The position numbers and the translations under genes were made by a program. DNA of 64,000 nt, taken from assembly GCF_028769735.1 (NCBI RefSeq), contig NC_088177.1, forward strand, positions 38,154,870 through 38,218,869, given 5' to 3'. Shown here one piece after another: positions 1 through 13,364 of this stretch. Source of the DNA: Zonotrichia leucophrys gambelii (Eukaryota > Chordata > Aves > Passeriformes > Passerellidae). The notes under the pieces were generated by a model that saw only the letters and a list, made by a program, of their open reading frames with translations, had not been told where the DNA came from and did not search any database. How positions within the stretch are numbered: position 1 is the stretch's first letter; the number at the start of each line of letters is the position of its first letter.

Positions 1-1483
1 CCCGTCTATAAAATTAGAGATGTTTACACTCCTGGCCAATGCTGATAACCAAAGAGCTCACTAGAAAGAAAAATAATTTAGAACCTCTACTTTGGCATTT
101 TAAAAGTGTGGGAAAAAACCAGGAGAAACATTCCAGATGAGCTCAGCTGTAAGCCAGGCATGGTATTAAGAGCAGCCATTTATCAGGAGCTTTAGCTCAA
201 AACCCCAGTCATCTCTGCAGTCCAAGAAACACACTGTAATGCCTGGAGGTGCCAAGTTCCTTAACTATCACCTTTTTAGTTTTGGGAGGGAAAAATTGGG
301 ATGTTCTAATCCTGTACCTGTTTCATGTGGCTCTGGTACATGATTTATAGTTTCTCAAAATTGACTGGAATTGTGCAGACTGATAGAGTTGAATACCGTT
401 TGCCTCTCCAAATGACTGATTCCTTCTGCACATTACTCAGTGGGATACACTCAGATTTAATCAAAAATAAGCACAAAGTGCAGCTTTTTTATTATTGCTA
501 ATTTAAATGATGGCTTAATAATGTGCTTTTAAATAATTTCTTTGGTAGACGGGGTCGGTGCTGCTGAGAATTGCTGGCAACATGGCAAAGAGGCTGGAAA
601 ACCAGGGATAAAAGGGATATTCTCCGGGAATTTGGAGCTGGAGCCTGCTCTGGGAAGCAGCAGAGAGCACAAACACAGGTAATTTCCCCAAAGTGGTGGA
701 AAAGGCAAGGTGGGGTAGGACGTGCAGTTGGGAAGTGAGCCCTGCAGGGCAGCTTTGCTCAGTCTTTGGTGTTGTTTTCCATGCCTGGAGACGTGACTGT
801 GCTGCTTGCCAGGCCTCTGCAGAGCATCAGCTGTCTGGGATGGCCTCACTGCAGGACAGCAGAGCTCCCTGGGGCAAAGGATGGGAGATTTGGGCAGAAG
901 GGAATGCAGGCACACACGTGGGAGAGGCAGCAATCAGCCGCTCCCAACAAACTGCCAGCCTGGCACAAGGAACAGGGACAAAGCCACGTGTCAGAGATGG
1001 GGTTTTTCAGGAGGGGATGGAGGTGGAAGGATTCTAAAATTCCAGAGCCAGAGCTGAGCCTGTGATGGAAGTTCACCTTCGCACATGGCGCAGCTCTGGC
1101 TCTGGAGTTTTGGAACAATTGTGCTTTGCCTTGGGATGCTTGGAGGAGTCCTGCAGCTACACTGGCTTTAGCTCACAGCCATGCTTTCTACCAGCAGCTT
1201 CAGGACTGGTTGCTGGATTAGAGATGCTTTCCAGAAAAAAAAATAAATCTGGGAAGAGCTGTTTTAGAGCTGGTTTCCCTGTGTGATGAGGAACACAAAG
1301 CAGGAGAGTAAATTTCCTTTCCAAGCCACCAGACGATTACTGAGGCAGTAAGGGGCTCTGGCAAGAGACAGGGGAGTATTTGAACAGATTTCAGGGCCAG
1401 CAAGTTTCCTGCTATTCCATAAATGCCTCAGGAAATACTGAACCAGCTTTTTTTAATGCTTCTACACCCTCTGCTCAATTGGT

Positions 1484-1625
1484 GGAATCAAGGGGTGCTT
1501 TGGGTTGGAGGGACCTTAAAGTCCATCTCATCCCATACCCTGGCCAGGGACACCTTCCACTTGTCCCAGCTTGTTCCAAGCCCTGTTCAGCCTGGCCTTG
1601 AACTCTTCCAGGGATGGGGAAACTC
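1484..1625 (-). mobile_element. CR1 LINE 3' fragment
   Basis: Contains the antisense CR1 tail words GGTTGGAGGGACCTTAAAG, GGGACACCTTCCAC and CAAGCCCTGTTCAGCCTGG. Only about 140 bp remain. Confidence 0.75.
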
Positions 1626-4600
1626 AAACACATTTGTATTTGGCACAAGATCTTACTGATTTAGTTATTATTACTGTTGATATAGTTATTTTGTACAAGT
1701 AGAGCCTAAGAAGAGCCACCTAAACTCCCTTATATGCCATTAAATGTCTTTTATTCAGCCTAGGATGATCCTAAGCCTGTCTGACACAGCACACAAACCA
1801 TAACAGCTGGGTGTTTTTAGAGTAAATGACTATAAATAATTAGAATTTCTGTTGTCTCTGCACAGGGCTGCAATGCAGCATGACTTAAAAGCCCTGGACT
1901 CTGACCTGGATAATAAAAACAACCTGCTTGGTGGAGTCTGACTAATCTCCCCCATGCTGAAATTCCCAGTAAAACTGAAACACATTGGCTCTGGAAGGAA
2001 TGGATGTGACTCAGGTTTCAGGCAAGTTCTTGCTCTGCCCACAGAAATACTGCCATCAAACCTTTCCAGCCTTGAATCGGAGCACAGGATTTGGACAGTG
2101 GCTTTAATGTGAATTTTGCCCTGGCAAGAGCTTCCCTAGGTGCTCACCAACCCACGCCGCCCAGCTAAGAAAGGAGCAGCCTGGTAGTTCTTGAGGGAAA
2201 TTATCAAATAATTTTTGAAGAAGCTTTGTCTCAAGTGTGCTTGCCATATTTCCCAGCCCTGGGACTGCAGCCAGTGTTCTGCTGTCACCTAGAGCCTGTT
2301 CCAGCTATTCCACCATGGAGATGTTGAGGTTTAGGGGATAACCTGCTCCTGCTGCCTGTGTCCTCCTTCCCCCTCAGCTCCTGCTCCTTGGATTTGCAGA
2401 GTAAGCCCGGAATTTTCTCTGCTGGGTGTGGAATTCACTTGGAATTCAGCACTTGAGGAACTTGTCAGCAGCCTGTTAAATAATCCTGTTGGCACACTGG
2501 AGCCACAGTGCCCTGAATCAGCCTCGTGTTCCAGCAGACATGCCCCTGCCGTGGTCCCTAGCGTGAAAAGTGGGAAAAAGCCCCTGCCAGTGAAAACAGG
2601 GAAACAACTGGATTTCAGAATTGAACATATCCTTCTTCTCTTGGGGGAAAGAATAACAGGCTGTCATCCACAGCCACATTCCCAGCCATAACTTGATTCC
2701 TTCATCTTCTCCAAGTCAAATCTGTTCTCTTGGCAATCAAGTCTTTTTTAATATATTCACCTGCCACAGACTTTTGGGAACTGCTCTTTTGTCTTTGCCT
2801 TGGAAACACTTCCTATTTTCTGTCAGTCTTTGGTCCTAACTGTGCCTATTTATCAAAATGGTAACTCATAGGGGTTTTATTCCCCCAGTTTTATGCCTCT
2901 TTCATCCCTTCTCTTCTGATTCTGCCTCTCCAGCTCCTCGTGGCTGCTTCTGCTATCCCTTTGCTCTGCTTGTGTCAGTCCATGCCACGGTTCTTTTTTA
3001 CCCCACTTGCCTCCTTTCTTCTTTGCATTCTACAGAGCCAAGGCTGAAAATGCCTTTTCCAGCTCCTCTGCTTGCTTCTCCAAAGAGATCCATCTGTGGA
3101 GCAAGGGCTGCAGCTTGGGAGCCACTGCTCTGTGCTTCATGCTCATTTTTATTCTCCCTTGTTCTGAGCTTTTCCCTCAGTCTTTCTCTTCCCAGAATAT
3201 CCATTAAACACCTCTCCTCTGCCAGCCACTGGCTCTTCAGTGCTTCTACCAGGCACCAGTGGGACTCCTGGCTCTTTTTTCTTTGCCTGTTTCTTGTTTC
3301 TGTATGCCAGCAGATCTTTGCTTGTTGGAAATGAGGAAGTGGGGAAAATTGCTTCTTCCTCCTGCTCTGTATTAACTTGCTGGAGAAGACACCTCTCCCT
3401 GTCACAGTAGAGTGAAATAATAGCTGGGCTGGGTCTCTTCCCCTTCCCCTTGGGATTCATTCCCTTCTTCCTTTCTTTCTTTCTCATTGATTAGGACCAG
3501 GCTGTGCTGGTTAAACCAAGAGCAGATCAGATGGCAGAGCAGGCTCCCCTGGGCCAAGCCTAGTAGGTATCTAGCTGGATTCCTGAAAGAGAAGCCAGCT
3601 CCAAGGTGAACATCAGGCCCCAGTTAGCAGTTTGAAACACCCCACTGCTCTGTGCCTGCCTTCAGAAACCCAGCCTGCTGTGTTAGGACTCTGCTTGAGA
3701 AAGGAATAGAGGAGGACAGCAGCTTAACACACCCACTGAACGGGCACAGCCTGCAGGATTTTCCAGGAAAAAAAATTTTAAAAAAGCCCAATCCTGCCTT
3801 TCAGACATGTAGAGCTTTATTATAACAAGCTGCTGGCAAGTGTGAGTCCCTGGGTGCCACTGATGTTTGTGTCTGGGTGAGTATCTATGACAACAAATAA
3901 ACCTAATGTTTGGGAAGTGTCCTTGGGAATCTCACTGGGGGGGTTGCTGCATTAGGTCGGGAACACTTTGCATTTTCAGACTTTTAATTCCTAAGTATTA
4001 TGGAGATGAGTATGAAGTGCTTTAGGAAAATGAACTAATTAGTCACCAGATTTTATTTTTCTTGTGTGCAAATGGGCCAGCTCAGACTAATGCTATTTAC
4101 TTTAGCTGATTCCAGACTTTTGGATGTATAAAGGAGGGAATATTTTTAGGAGCTTTAATTCTAAGCAGGAGGCTTAGCCTCAAGGTCAGTGGACTGTGGG
4201 TATCCATGGGTCACTTGCAGCCATTTGAAGAAAGCAGGAAAGGGAATCTAGCCTCAATTTTTTGTAATGGTCAGTTTTGCTTCTAGAGTGCTACAAATCA
4301 AAAATTGGGAAGCCTGGAGTTATCCTACAGAGCAGTGCTCAGGATGGGTAGGTCTGTGAGAATGGATCAATATAGTTAAAGGCATAATAATTATGCTAAA
4401 TAAATGAAAATGTCTAATTGGACCCATCTTTTTGCCCACAGGAGTTTTACCTTTCTCTTTGGTCCTTGTGCCTTTTGGAACAGAAATGTCTCTGCTATCC
4501 CTGTAAAAATTCACACAGGCTGAGGACAATCTTGCCTTTGGTCTACAGCTGAAAACCACAGAGACAGAAACTAGGGCAGGAATGGGGTGGGGAAAAGGTA

Positions 4601-7600
4601 AAGCCTTTTTGGGCAGAGGGATTTTGTAGCAAGCAGGTTGAGGAGAGCCTGGTCTGTAGAAGAACTGTGCTTGTTGTGGCTTTGCTGATGTGGGGTTGAG
4701 ATCTCAACGAGCCTTTTCATGTTGCTTCTGCATCATTTGTGTGCAAGTGTGGCAAGAGGTGTGCAGTGCAAATCCTGCCTGATGGAGAGCTGGGTATCAG
4801 CTCACAAATGCTCGAAGTTCTGAGCATTCCTGCAAAAGCAGAAAGCCCAAAGTGCCACGGCACTGAAATGTGGTTTTCCCTGGTTTTGCACTGGTGAACT
4901 GCTTAGAGAACAAGACTGTGATTCTGCCTGGTGCAACAGCCTTGGAAAAGGCTCAAAACCAACAATGCCTTATTCTCTGAATCCCTGTGGAAGTCAATGG
5001 GAATCTGCTTGGAATGAGGACAATTAAACAACATCAGGACCTGACCCTCTTCCCAGTGAATGCAAAACCTCTCAGGGAAAGGAGAGATCAGTCAGGGAAG
5101 ATCCCTAAGGGCTTTGTGATCTGACATAGCTGCGTGTCTCTCTGGAAAGGAATCACAGTGTTTGGAACGCTGGTGAAGATGTGCAGCATTGGTGCACTTG
5201 GTGATTAAATAAGAGTTCAGGAGCATGACTTGTTATGTTGAAAACCCCTTGGGGAGCTCAATTTGCACCTGTGCTGCTTTAAGAATCTTCTTTTCGTTCC
5301 TTAGAAATTTAGATAGTTGAATGAGCAAAATCCAGGATTGCAAAGAGCCCTTTGCATGTGTTTTCAATCACTGCACAGAGGTGGCAATCATAAATCCAGG
5401 TGTCAAACTGGAAATAAAACATTATCTCGGAGTTTGTGGTGATTTAGAAAGCAGAATTGGTGATCTTATCAATGCCTCTCTGGAGATGTGACACCAGGGT
5501 CCAAGCGGCCTTGCTGTTTCAGATAGCTGCAGCCAAGATTTATCTGTGTGTGGGAAATGGATGAATCCAGGGGCTTCCTGCTGGTGCCCCCCAAAGCCAT
5601 GGAGCTGCCTCCATTAATGTCAGCACTCTCGTAAATTCTGAGCTTGCACTGAAGGAGGCAACTTCTGCCACTGCACAGAAGCTTCCAGAGGTGTCCCCTG
5701 CCTCCTGTAAATCCATGGACACCCAGTAAAGTGGATTAACTGCAGGTGGACTTCATAACAGCTGTCCCTCCTTTGGAATTAGAGGGGTTCACGCTTCTAA
5801 AAAGATGATCCCATAAGCAAGAAAGGCCTGAAGGGTTTTTTTGTTGTTGTTTTGTTTTAAATGGCTTTCAGGTTAGGTAGCTGATTCCAATCTATGGGAA
5901 AACAGGTTGCAGAGCTGTAGGCTCCACTCTCCCCTGCCATAAACAAACAATTCTCTTGTTTCTGATAACTTATTTCCCCTCTATTAAAGGAACCCAGTGG
6001 GTTATTTGCTTTGGTTCACTCCTCCCGTGAGCCAGTGGTGCATTTGCATTCCATTCCCCTGCTCCCTCCAGCCCTAAAGATGCCTGCCAAAATTAGTCAA
6101 CAGATAACTACACAGCGGAAGCTTTTAAGAACGTGTTAGGAAAGGCTTGAACATTACCCATTAATGTTTACAGCTCCTAATTATCTTAATTAATCAGTCT
6201 TGGAGGCTGTCTGAGCCGGGAGCCCAGAGGCAGCATTTCAGTTCCCACAGATGGTCTTTAAGTCACTGCCATGGCTGCTTGCAGCGAGGAGCTCAGCAGG
6301 CTCTGCCTGCCAGGATGTTTGTGCTGGGTGCTGGGCAGCCTCTGCTGGGGGGTTCCTGCTGGAGACTCAACTCCCAAAAGCACCTGGGAGCAGGCTGGGC
6401 TGTGCTCAGGGAGAGGGATGCTGAGTGGAAGCTGTCCCTGCAGAAATGCCTCCCGGCAGGGGACAGAGGCACTCAGAGAGCACCAGCACTCATTGTTGGG
6501 ATACAGGGATTGCTGCCTTGGCAAAACCTGGGATCGCTGGCTCTGTCAGAAAACAGAGAAACTACTGATAGAAACCCTCTCCCCCAGATATTGCCTCTTC
6601 TAATAAAGTTTCTTTACTTCTGCAGGAAGGCCAAGTGTTTGGGCAGAGGACACTCCAGGTTGTGCCATCCTCTTTCAGAGCTTCATTTCCATAATTCAGA
6701 GCTTGTCTTCACTCTCCTGAGGAAAACCAGGAGATTTGGCAAACGGACACAACCCTGCAGAGGAATTCAGAAGGAGAATCTCCTTGTTTTGTGCTATTCC
6801 CAGAAGAATTTGGTTTGTGCAAACTGCACAAAGTACAAGAGGGCAGGAGAAGGTGTATTCAGCTCCAAGCGAGGACAGGAGAAAACATGGTGCAGGTACA
6901 GATCTCTTTCTAATTTAGTTCAGCTCATCCTCATCTGGTGGAATTAGCAGACAACCACTTATTTATACCCAAATCCTGATTATTACGATGAGCTCACAGC
7001 TGCTCCTACCTGGTAATTTCTGCTCCTGGGTGGAATGTCACGTGCATGTGGTTTGTGAGCATGTTACAATGATGACAGGGAAAACAGGTAATGAGAGTTT
7101 TCATTAGGTGAAAAGAGAATGGTTCTTTAGCTATCTACAGACAGCTCTTGTGGGCAGCAACTCCTCTCTGTGCTGAATATCAAGTGCCAAATACCAAAGA
7201 GGCATTTTTTTGGGTAGGTTCCTACAGAAGGAATGTCCCTGCAGTGTGGGAAATGGATTTATAGGGAATTTTTTAGAAGGTTTACATAGTATGTATTTAA
7301 ATGTAAATACAAATTTCAGCAGGGATTCCTGCAGGAGTTCCTCCAGCAGGAATGCCCTGCAGGAGTGGCTGAGAAGTAGGGAATGGTTCTTCCAGACTCA
7401 CAGGGCATTGCATGGAAAGAGGCCTGTGATCAAGGAGCTCCATGTCTCTGGTTGTGTTCCAAGGATCTTCAGCCCGGCGCTTGCTTTTGGACAACTGTCT
7501 GCTGGAGAGGCCCGTGCCACCAAACCTGGTTTTGAAGCAATTTTCCATCAGCTGTTCCAGGAGTGGCTGCCATGCTGTGTGGAGGCTGCAGTCCATGCTC

Positions 7601-7891
7601 CTGGGCTGCTGGAAAGCAGTGCTGGCAGGCTGAGGTGAGCCAGATGGGACTGGAAAGCGTCGCGAGCCCGGCTGGGTTTGGAGCCGTGATTCCCTGGTCT
7701 TGTATTGGACTAAAGGCAGGAATTGTTACACCTTGGAAGCAGAGCAGGGGGTGCTGCTGCTGGCACTGCTGGGGTGCCATCTCTCTCTGCCCTGTTGGCC
7801 AGGCTTCCCTGCTGAGGGATGGCCTGGCAGCTGCACCACTGACTCCAAAAAGGCAGAGTGCATGGAGTGCGAAATGGGCAGTGCCTGACAC

Positions 7892-8349
7892 TGATGCCTC
7901 AGGTTTGAGCTTTTCTGTTTTTCACACTCTGTGCTGCTTTAGCGTGTACTTCTGAGCTTCATATTAGGGCATGGTGAGCTCTCTGCACAGAGCAGGGAGA
8001 CAAAACAATTCCTGCTCTAGCTGGGGACCAGGGACAAATGATCCAAATCTCAGACCCAAGAGCACAAACAACGCGGGCTGGAGAGAGAAAAACAAGAAGG
8101 ATGAGATTCATAACCTAAAGCTGTAATGGGACAACGAACTGCAATATGCAAATGGAGCAGAAATGATAAAAGTGACAGACCCTGTGACCAGTCATCCATT
8201 TTGTGACCATTTTGGTTTATCTGAGGTGTAGCCCTGGCTGGGCTCTCGTGCTGCCCAAGGTGGATCCATTGAGGCCTCCTTCTAAATCCCTACTTTTATT
8301 CTTTAACTCTGTCTAGTCTTTGTTCTAGGTCAGCCTCGACAAGGCATCA
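7892..8349 (+). mobile_element. Solo LTR, family A copy 1 (4-bp TSD)
   Basis: This 458-bp element has 7-bp inverted ends TGATGCC...GGCATCA and a 4-bp flanking duplication ACAC. It is closely related to the element at 27897-28356. The AATAAA signal present in that copy is lost here by a short deletion. No internal retroviral sequence flanks it. A 4-bp duplication suggests a class I (ERV1/gamma-like) origin. Confidence 0.83.
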
Positions 8350-10719
8350 ACACAAATGAACGCTTTCCCTCTTCTGTGGGGTTTCAGGGCAAAAACCTCT
8401 CTCTCCATTCACCTCCCTCCTGCCTCCCCCTTCCCCAGCCCCTGCTGCCCAGGGAGCCCCAGGAACAGGAGTATTGGCAGTAAACTCAGCTCCACAAAAC
8501 AGGCTGGGGAGAAAAGGGAAACAAAACACCATCACTTCCTATTTCTTTCTCTTCCCTCTGCATCAAAGCCCGGGCTGGCTGTCAGGAATGTTCAAAATGA
8601 ATAAATAAAGCACAGGAACCCCCCCTGCTTCAGGAGGAGTCTCATTCACTCACCATGAAGCTTGGCCAATTCCTATTCTGACAGTACTTGAGTCAGCAGG
8701 CAGAGCAAGAAGATCATTCAAAGCTAATCAGTAAAGTGTAAACCTATTATGGAAGCACATTTACCCCTGACTGCCTCCTCCCTCCCGAAAACCAATCCCC
8801 AAATCTGTGGGAATAACACACAGCCTCCATAAAAGTTGCTATTACTTAGATCCCCTGTTATTAGGTCAGTGATGGCACTGATGAAATGCTCCCCAGAGCT
8901 CAGAGCAGTGGTGGATAAATCCTGCCAGAAATTCACGGAGTAATTTGTTACAGCTCGAGGGCATGAGGCACAGCACAGCAGAGCCCGTGCATGAGGCTCT
9001 CCCCTGTGATTCTGGAGGCCATCTCTGGTAATAAAAACCTCATCTTGATTTCTCATCCTTTGTATTGATTTCTGTCAGAAAAGACTTGTCTTAGACAAAG
9101 ATACTGCTGTATTTCTCTGGATAATAAAGGCATCCTTCTCCCCTTTTCTGCCCATCCCTTTTTGAAATTCATTTTAGGGATGACTCTAACAAGACTCATT
9201 CTTTGGAAACTGGTTTATTCACTGGGTAAAGAGTTCAGAAAATGATGACTGCCTTTGCATATTCAGCACAAAACCCTAAATGTGAAATTACAGAAAAATG
9301 GGTTTGGTTTGGAACAGGAAAGGAAATTGAAGCTAAAACCCCGGCTCTGCTGTATCTTAATATGAAACTTTGTTATTAATTGCATGGATGGAATGTGTGG
9401 GACTTAAGTGATTACCATCCAGACTCAGATCTATAGAATTGTAGCAACTGCTAATTTTGGATCATTTGTACTCCTTCTGTTGGGAAAAAAATAAAAGAAG
9501 GGCAGGTCTGTAGGTAAACTGCATGATGCTTCTTCACAAAGCATTCATAAACAATTATCTTTCTTTTCTAGTGTGGCTGGACAAGGCCACATGGGAATTT
9601 GGAAGGCCTTATGTGAATAATTTGCTAACCAAAAAAGAGTAGCTCCACAGAAGTCAACCCAGGTAAATTGAAGGATGGATGGTAAGGCTGAAAAATGCAA
9701 TGTTGTATCAAAATTATTTTATCTTCTCTGCAGTAGGATTGATATAAGCAACTGGAACAATTTCATTTAGTCCATTCCTTGGGGTTTTGCTTTCCTTGGC
9801 TTTTTTTATAACCTCTCTTCCTAAGAAGCTGCTTTGGGTCTTGAAATGACTGAAGCTGCTCCTTTGTGCAATGAAAGCGATAAATATTTACAGCAGCTCT
9901 TACAAGTTGAGAAATTTAATATGTGCTCATTCCTTTTGTAATCTAAGAGTAACTGTGCTGAAAGACAATGCCTGCTAATTGTATTTTCTATCACAGTCCT
10001 TTCAGAGTGAAGGATAAAATATGGAAGTTTGGCTTTATTTTCTACTCCACACAGCAAAATTTTTTCAAAAGAATCTTTGTTCCCCTTTATCTATTTATTT
10101 AATAGACTATAAAAAATAGTAAACTCTGTCAAAAAACCTAGTTGAAGAATAATTTACAAGCTACAATTAGCTGTTGATCTGTCAGACTGGCTTAGGGGAG
10201 AGCCAAACTATATCCTGGCAGGTAATAATTAATGCAAACCTTGACACTTCAGGCCTGGCCCTCTGTTGAGCAGGACACAGCTCCCAGTTCTCTGGCAGGA
10301 AAGCCTGGCTCTGCAGGATACACACACTCCCCTTGTGGAGAAACAGGCTGGTTTTTTTGTTGTTTTTGAATGTATTTTGGATGCCAACAAATGTGTCTGA
10401 GGGGAAAGTGATTGTGGTCACTCAGACAGAGGCCTGCTGTGAGGAGCAGGGCTCAGCAGCTCGCTCTGGTTCCTCTCAGCTCTGTAAATCACTGCCTCAC
10501 GCAGCCAGAGTCAAACGAGCCCCAGCACTGGGCCATGGCCAGCCTGTGCTGCAGCTGATGGCAGCTCTCCCACTGCCTTCACCAGGGGCAGGATTTCATC
10601 TGCTAAATCACCACAAGAGCTTTTATCAATGAGAGCTGTCTGGGCTTGGCTGAACCATGCACTAATGATTTTTAGGGGTCATGACACAGAGTTCATTTGC
10701 AAGGAGAGAGTAGCAGGGA

Positions 10720-10835
10720 GTATGATGGGGCTTGGAGCAGCCTGGCCTAGGGGAAACTGTCCCTGCCCATGGCAGGGGGTGGAATGAGATGAGCTTTAAG
10801 GTCCCTCCCAGCCCAGACCACGCTGGGCTTCTCTG
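10720..10835 (+). mobile_element. CR1 LINE 3' fragment
   Basis: Sense CR1 tail: GGGGCTTGGAGCAGCCTGG, CTGCCCATGGCAGGGGGTGG, GAGCTTTAAGGTCCCTCCCA. Moderately diverged. Confidence 0.78.
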
Positions 10836-13191
10836 ATCAAACACTGACTGTAACAAGTGTGACACTGTCCCTGTGCCACCTGCAGATTGCAGTCCCACTG
10901 TCCCACTGCAATGACCCTGCTCTCAGGCAGGCACAGAACTGCACATCTTGAGCCTAAAAGCAGTTTTAAGCCTAATCAGACCATTTTGATAGGAAATGGT
11001 TAATGGTTAAAATATGATATTGTTTCAGATGGGTGGGTTGCTGTACAAGGTTGGAAGGGAGCTGTTTTCTCACTCTGTCTCAAAAGCAGCAGAGCAAGCC
11101 TGACTGGAGGCTTATCTCTAAGCACCCTGTGGGTGTATCTTAGTCCCATCTAATATAATCCCTTGCTCAGGGGATTATCCATAAAACTATCCAAGAACAG
11201 TTAATGTGGTGCTTAAATTCCAGCCTCTCCTTTAATCTTTGTTAATTTTCAGATCTAGATGAGATTCAAGACTACTGAACCTGACTAGGCAGACCCAGAA
11301 AAAGGAATCCTTGGAGCTTGTTTAATCAGGTTTGTTCATAGTCTGGGCTTCTGGTGTGCCTCTAGCCTTGAGTCTCACCTGAAGCTGAGAAATAAATGTA
11401 GCAAGCAAGTCCCATCCTGATTGTAAGGGCTGCAAAAAGAAAGCTCAGCACTTTACATGCCACCTTAGACAGGCACATGGGGCTGAGGGCTCCCCTGAAC
11501 CAGGCAGCAGGAGTTTTGATGAAGTGCCCTCTCAGCCACCCCTCTGCACCTCCCTCCACTGAACCATGGCTTCAGCTCCCTCAAATGATCCTTTGGATGG
11601 CTTAGGCTGCTGGTTGGCTCTGCTGTTAAGGGTCTCTGTGGACCAGATTTAACTTTTAATAGTGTCTCATAATGTCTTTAAAGAGGTTTATGGCTCAGCC
11701 TGGTTCTCTGGGAGATTGCCTGCTCCCTGCTAATCTGCTACAGAAACATTGCCATTGGTTCCTGCAGTATTTCAGGGAGTTCTCCCCCAGCTCCACAGCC
11801 AAGTTAATTGGACACAATTGACCTATGGTAGAGAATTACTATTAGGTGAGGAATACTAAGCAAAGGGAATAAGATCTTTCTGTAGCTCAGAACATGCTGG
11901 GAGCTGTGGGGAATGGCAGGAAATGGCAGCTCAAGGAGTGTGCAGAGCAGGCCCTGGGAGAGGGCTGATTTAAGGAATGGGAAAGTGCTTTGCAATAACT
12001 GAGGTTTGTAAAACCAGCAGCTCTTTCCAAAGGAGAGTAAAAATACACTGCAGTCTTGAGAGTCTGTAAGAGGCAAAAGTGCAAGAAAGAAGAGAAATAG
12101 GTTGTGGCAGACCTGTGAGAGTGCTGGTTTTGATCATTCTTTCTTTTTTAACAAACACTTCACTGGAGCACAGCTGCCCAAACCTGACTGAAGGAGCCAA
12201 GGAACAAACAGGGCAGGATTTTATCAGAATGCATTTGTGTTTCCAACTGGAAACTGCATGCTGAAGGCAAGTCCAGTACCCCGAGCAAACACTCAATGAT
12301 TAATGGGCATGACACTGGTCCACAAGACAAATATGAGCCCTGTAACATCCGTGAGCAGCTCAAGACACAAAAACAGTTTGCAGAGCAGATTTATGCAGAG
12401 CAAATGAAGCCTTGCTGCCAAATCCTGGAAGTTTTGGTAGCTGCTTCCCAATTTACTTTCACACACTGATCCTCTGGATGGGTAAATCCCATAAAATTAT
12501 CAAACCAGCCCATACTCCTTAAGACAAGAGTTCCCAGTGTCAGAATTGCCAGTCTGAAAAGTTCTTTGGCTGAAGTAAACTTCCCGAGAGAAGCAGAGGT
12601 GTCAGCAGAGGGTTTAAAACTGTGTAAGTACGTGCTTAACTCTACTGAGACGTGAAGTTTCCCTGAGATCAGCAGAGTCAGGTTCCATTTGGGGGAGTGG
12701 CTCCAAGGTCAGGCCTCAAGAACTAAAGTGTTTCAGATTCATGGCTAATACCAGCAGCAGGATGGCAGTGCCAGTGACGTGATGTGATTTGCTATGGCAA
12801 ATAATGGTCCTTCCATCTCATGGAAGAGTGAGTTCCCTCTCTTAAACCTCAGGGAGAAAAGTCACTGCTCCTGAGGTTTAGAGTGTGCTGCTTGTGATTC
12901 CAAAGACTGGGCCCAAGGTAATGTGTAAGGTGAAGGTGTCCCACTTGAATATTCGTGGGCCTGACCCACAGCCAGTGACTGAAGGAGCACCTCTGAGCCC
13001 TGCCAGGAGCTCTGGTCTCCCCGGTCAGGAATCCTCCAGCTCAGCATTTGGGCTTTGCAGCTGGTACAGAACTAACTCCTCACCTGGGACTGGCAGCACT
13101 GCCTTAAAGATGGGCTTTGCAGTTTGTGGGAACTCAAACTCAGGCTCTGTGGGGCAAATGGACTGGTTCAGGGGTCAGTGTTTCTGCTCAC

Positions 13192-13364
13192 CTGCACTCG
13201 AGGAAGCACTGGGTGATCTCCTCCTGGAAGGTTTCCTTGATGTGGGGCCCCTCTGCTGCCCTCAGCTCATGCACGAAGGAGTAGTCTGCTCTTTCCTGGA
13301 ATTCACCTTCCAGGACATTTGTTTTCTGCAAGCTGATCATTACCTCCAACTCGGGAGGCAGGCT
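13192..13364 (-). CDS. IQCA1: IQCA1 coding exon 6
   Basis: The exon is 173 nt (57 codons plus 2 nt, residues 236-292). The acceptor is CTCTCCTTTTCAG and the donor GTGAGC at 13191-13186. It reads SLPPELEVMISLQKTNVLEG, then EFQERADYSFVHELRAAEGP and HIKETFQEEITQCFLECR. The EGP..KET...I...F.ECR pattern matches the conserved block just before the pre-AAA region of IQCA1. It joins exon 5 in phase 0 without an extra exon. An AGAG at the acceptor leaves a 2-nt ambiguity, resolved by phase. The partner exon 7 must start in phase 2 and was not found. Confidence 0.85.

Larger units (their letters stand above)
1..13191 (-). other. IQCA1 intron 6 or later, no exon recognised
   Basis: Sequence 3' of exon 6 on the gene's strand. 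It holds a CR1 fragment at 1484, an ERV1-like solo LTR at 7892 and a CR1 fragment at 10720. The expected next exon, starting in phase 2 and encoding the pre-AAA region, was sought on the minus strand and not found. Open frames of 60-220 codons are scattered on both strands without recognisable domains. AT-rich homeodomain-type motifs occur at 6150-6205. Confidence 0.6.

Noticed and set aside
4448..4505. Possible 50-nt minus-strand exon (acceptor TTTTTACAG, donor GTAAAA, lysine-rich, phase-compatible with IQCA1 exon 6)
   Set aside because: The peptide (DSRDISVPKGTRTKEK) does not resemble the expected pre-AAA region. Splice-like motifs of this quality occur by chance in 13 kb.
6279..6947. 222-codon plus-strand open frame
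   Set aside because: No family resemblance and no promoter or splice context; overlaps other frames of similar length.
8724..9056. 110-codon minus-strand frame considered as IQCA1 exon 7
   Set aside because: Lacks the expected motifs and shows no acceptor in the required phase.
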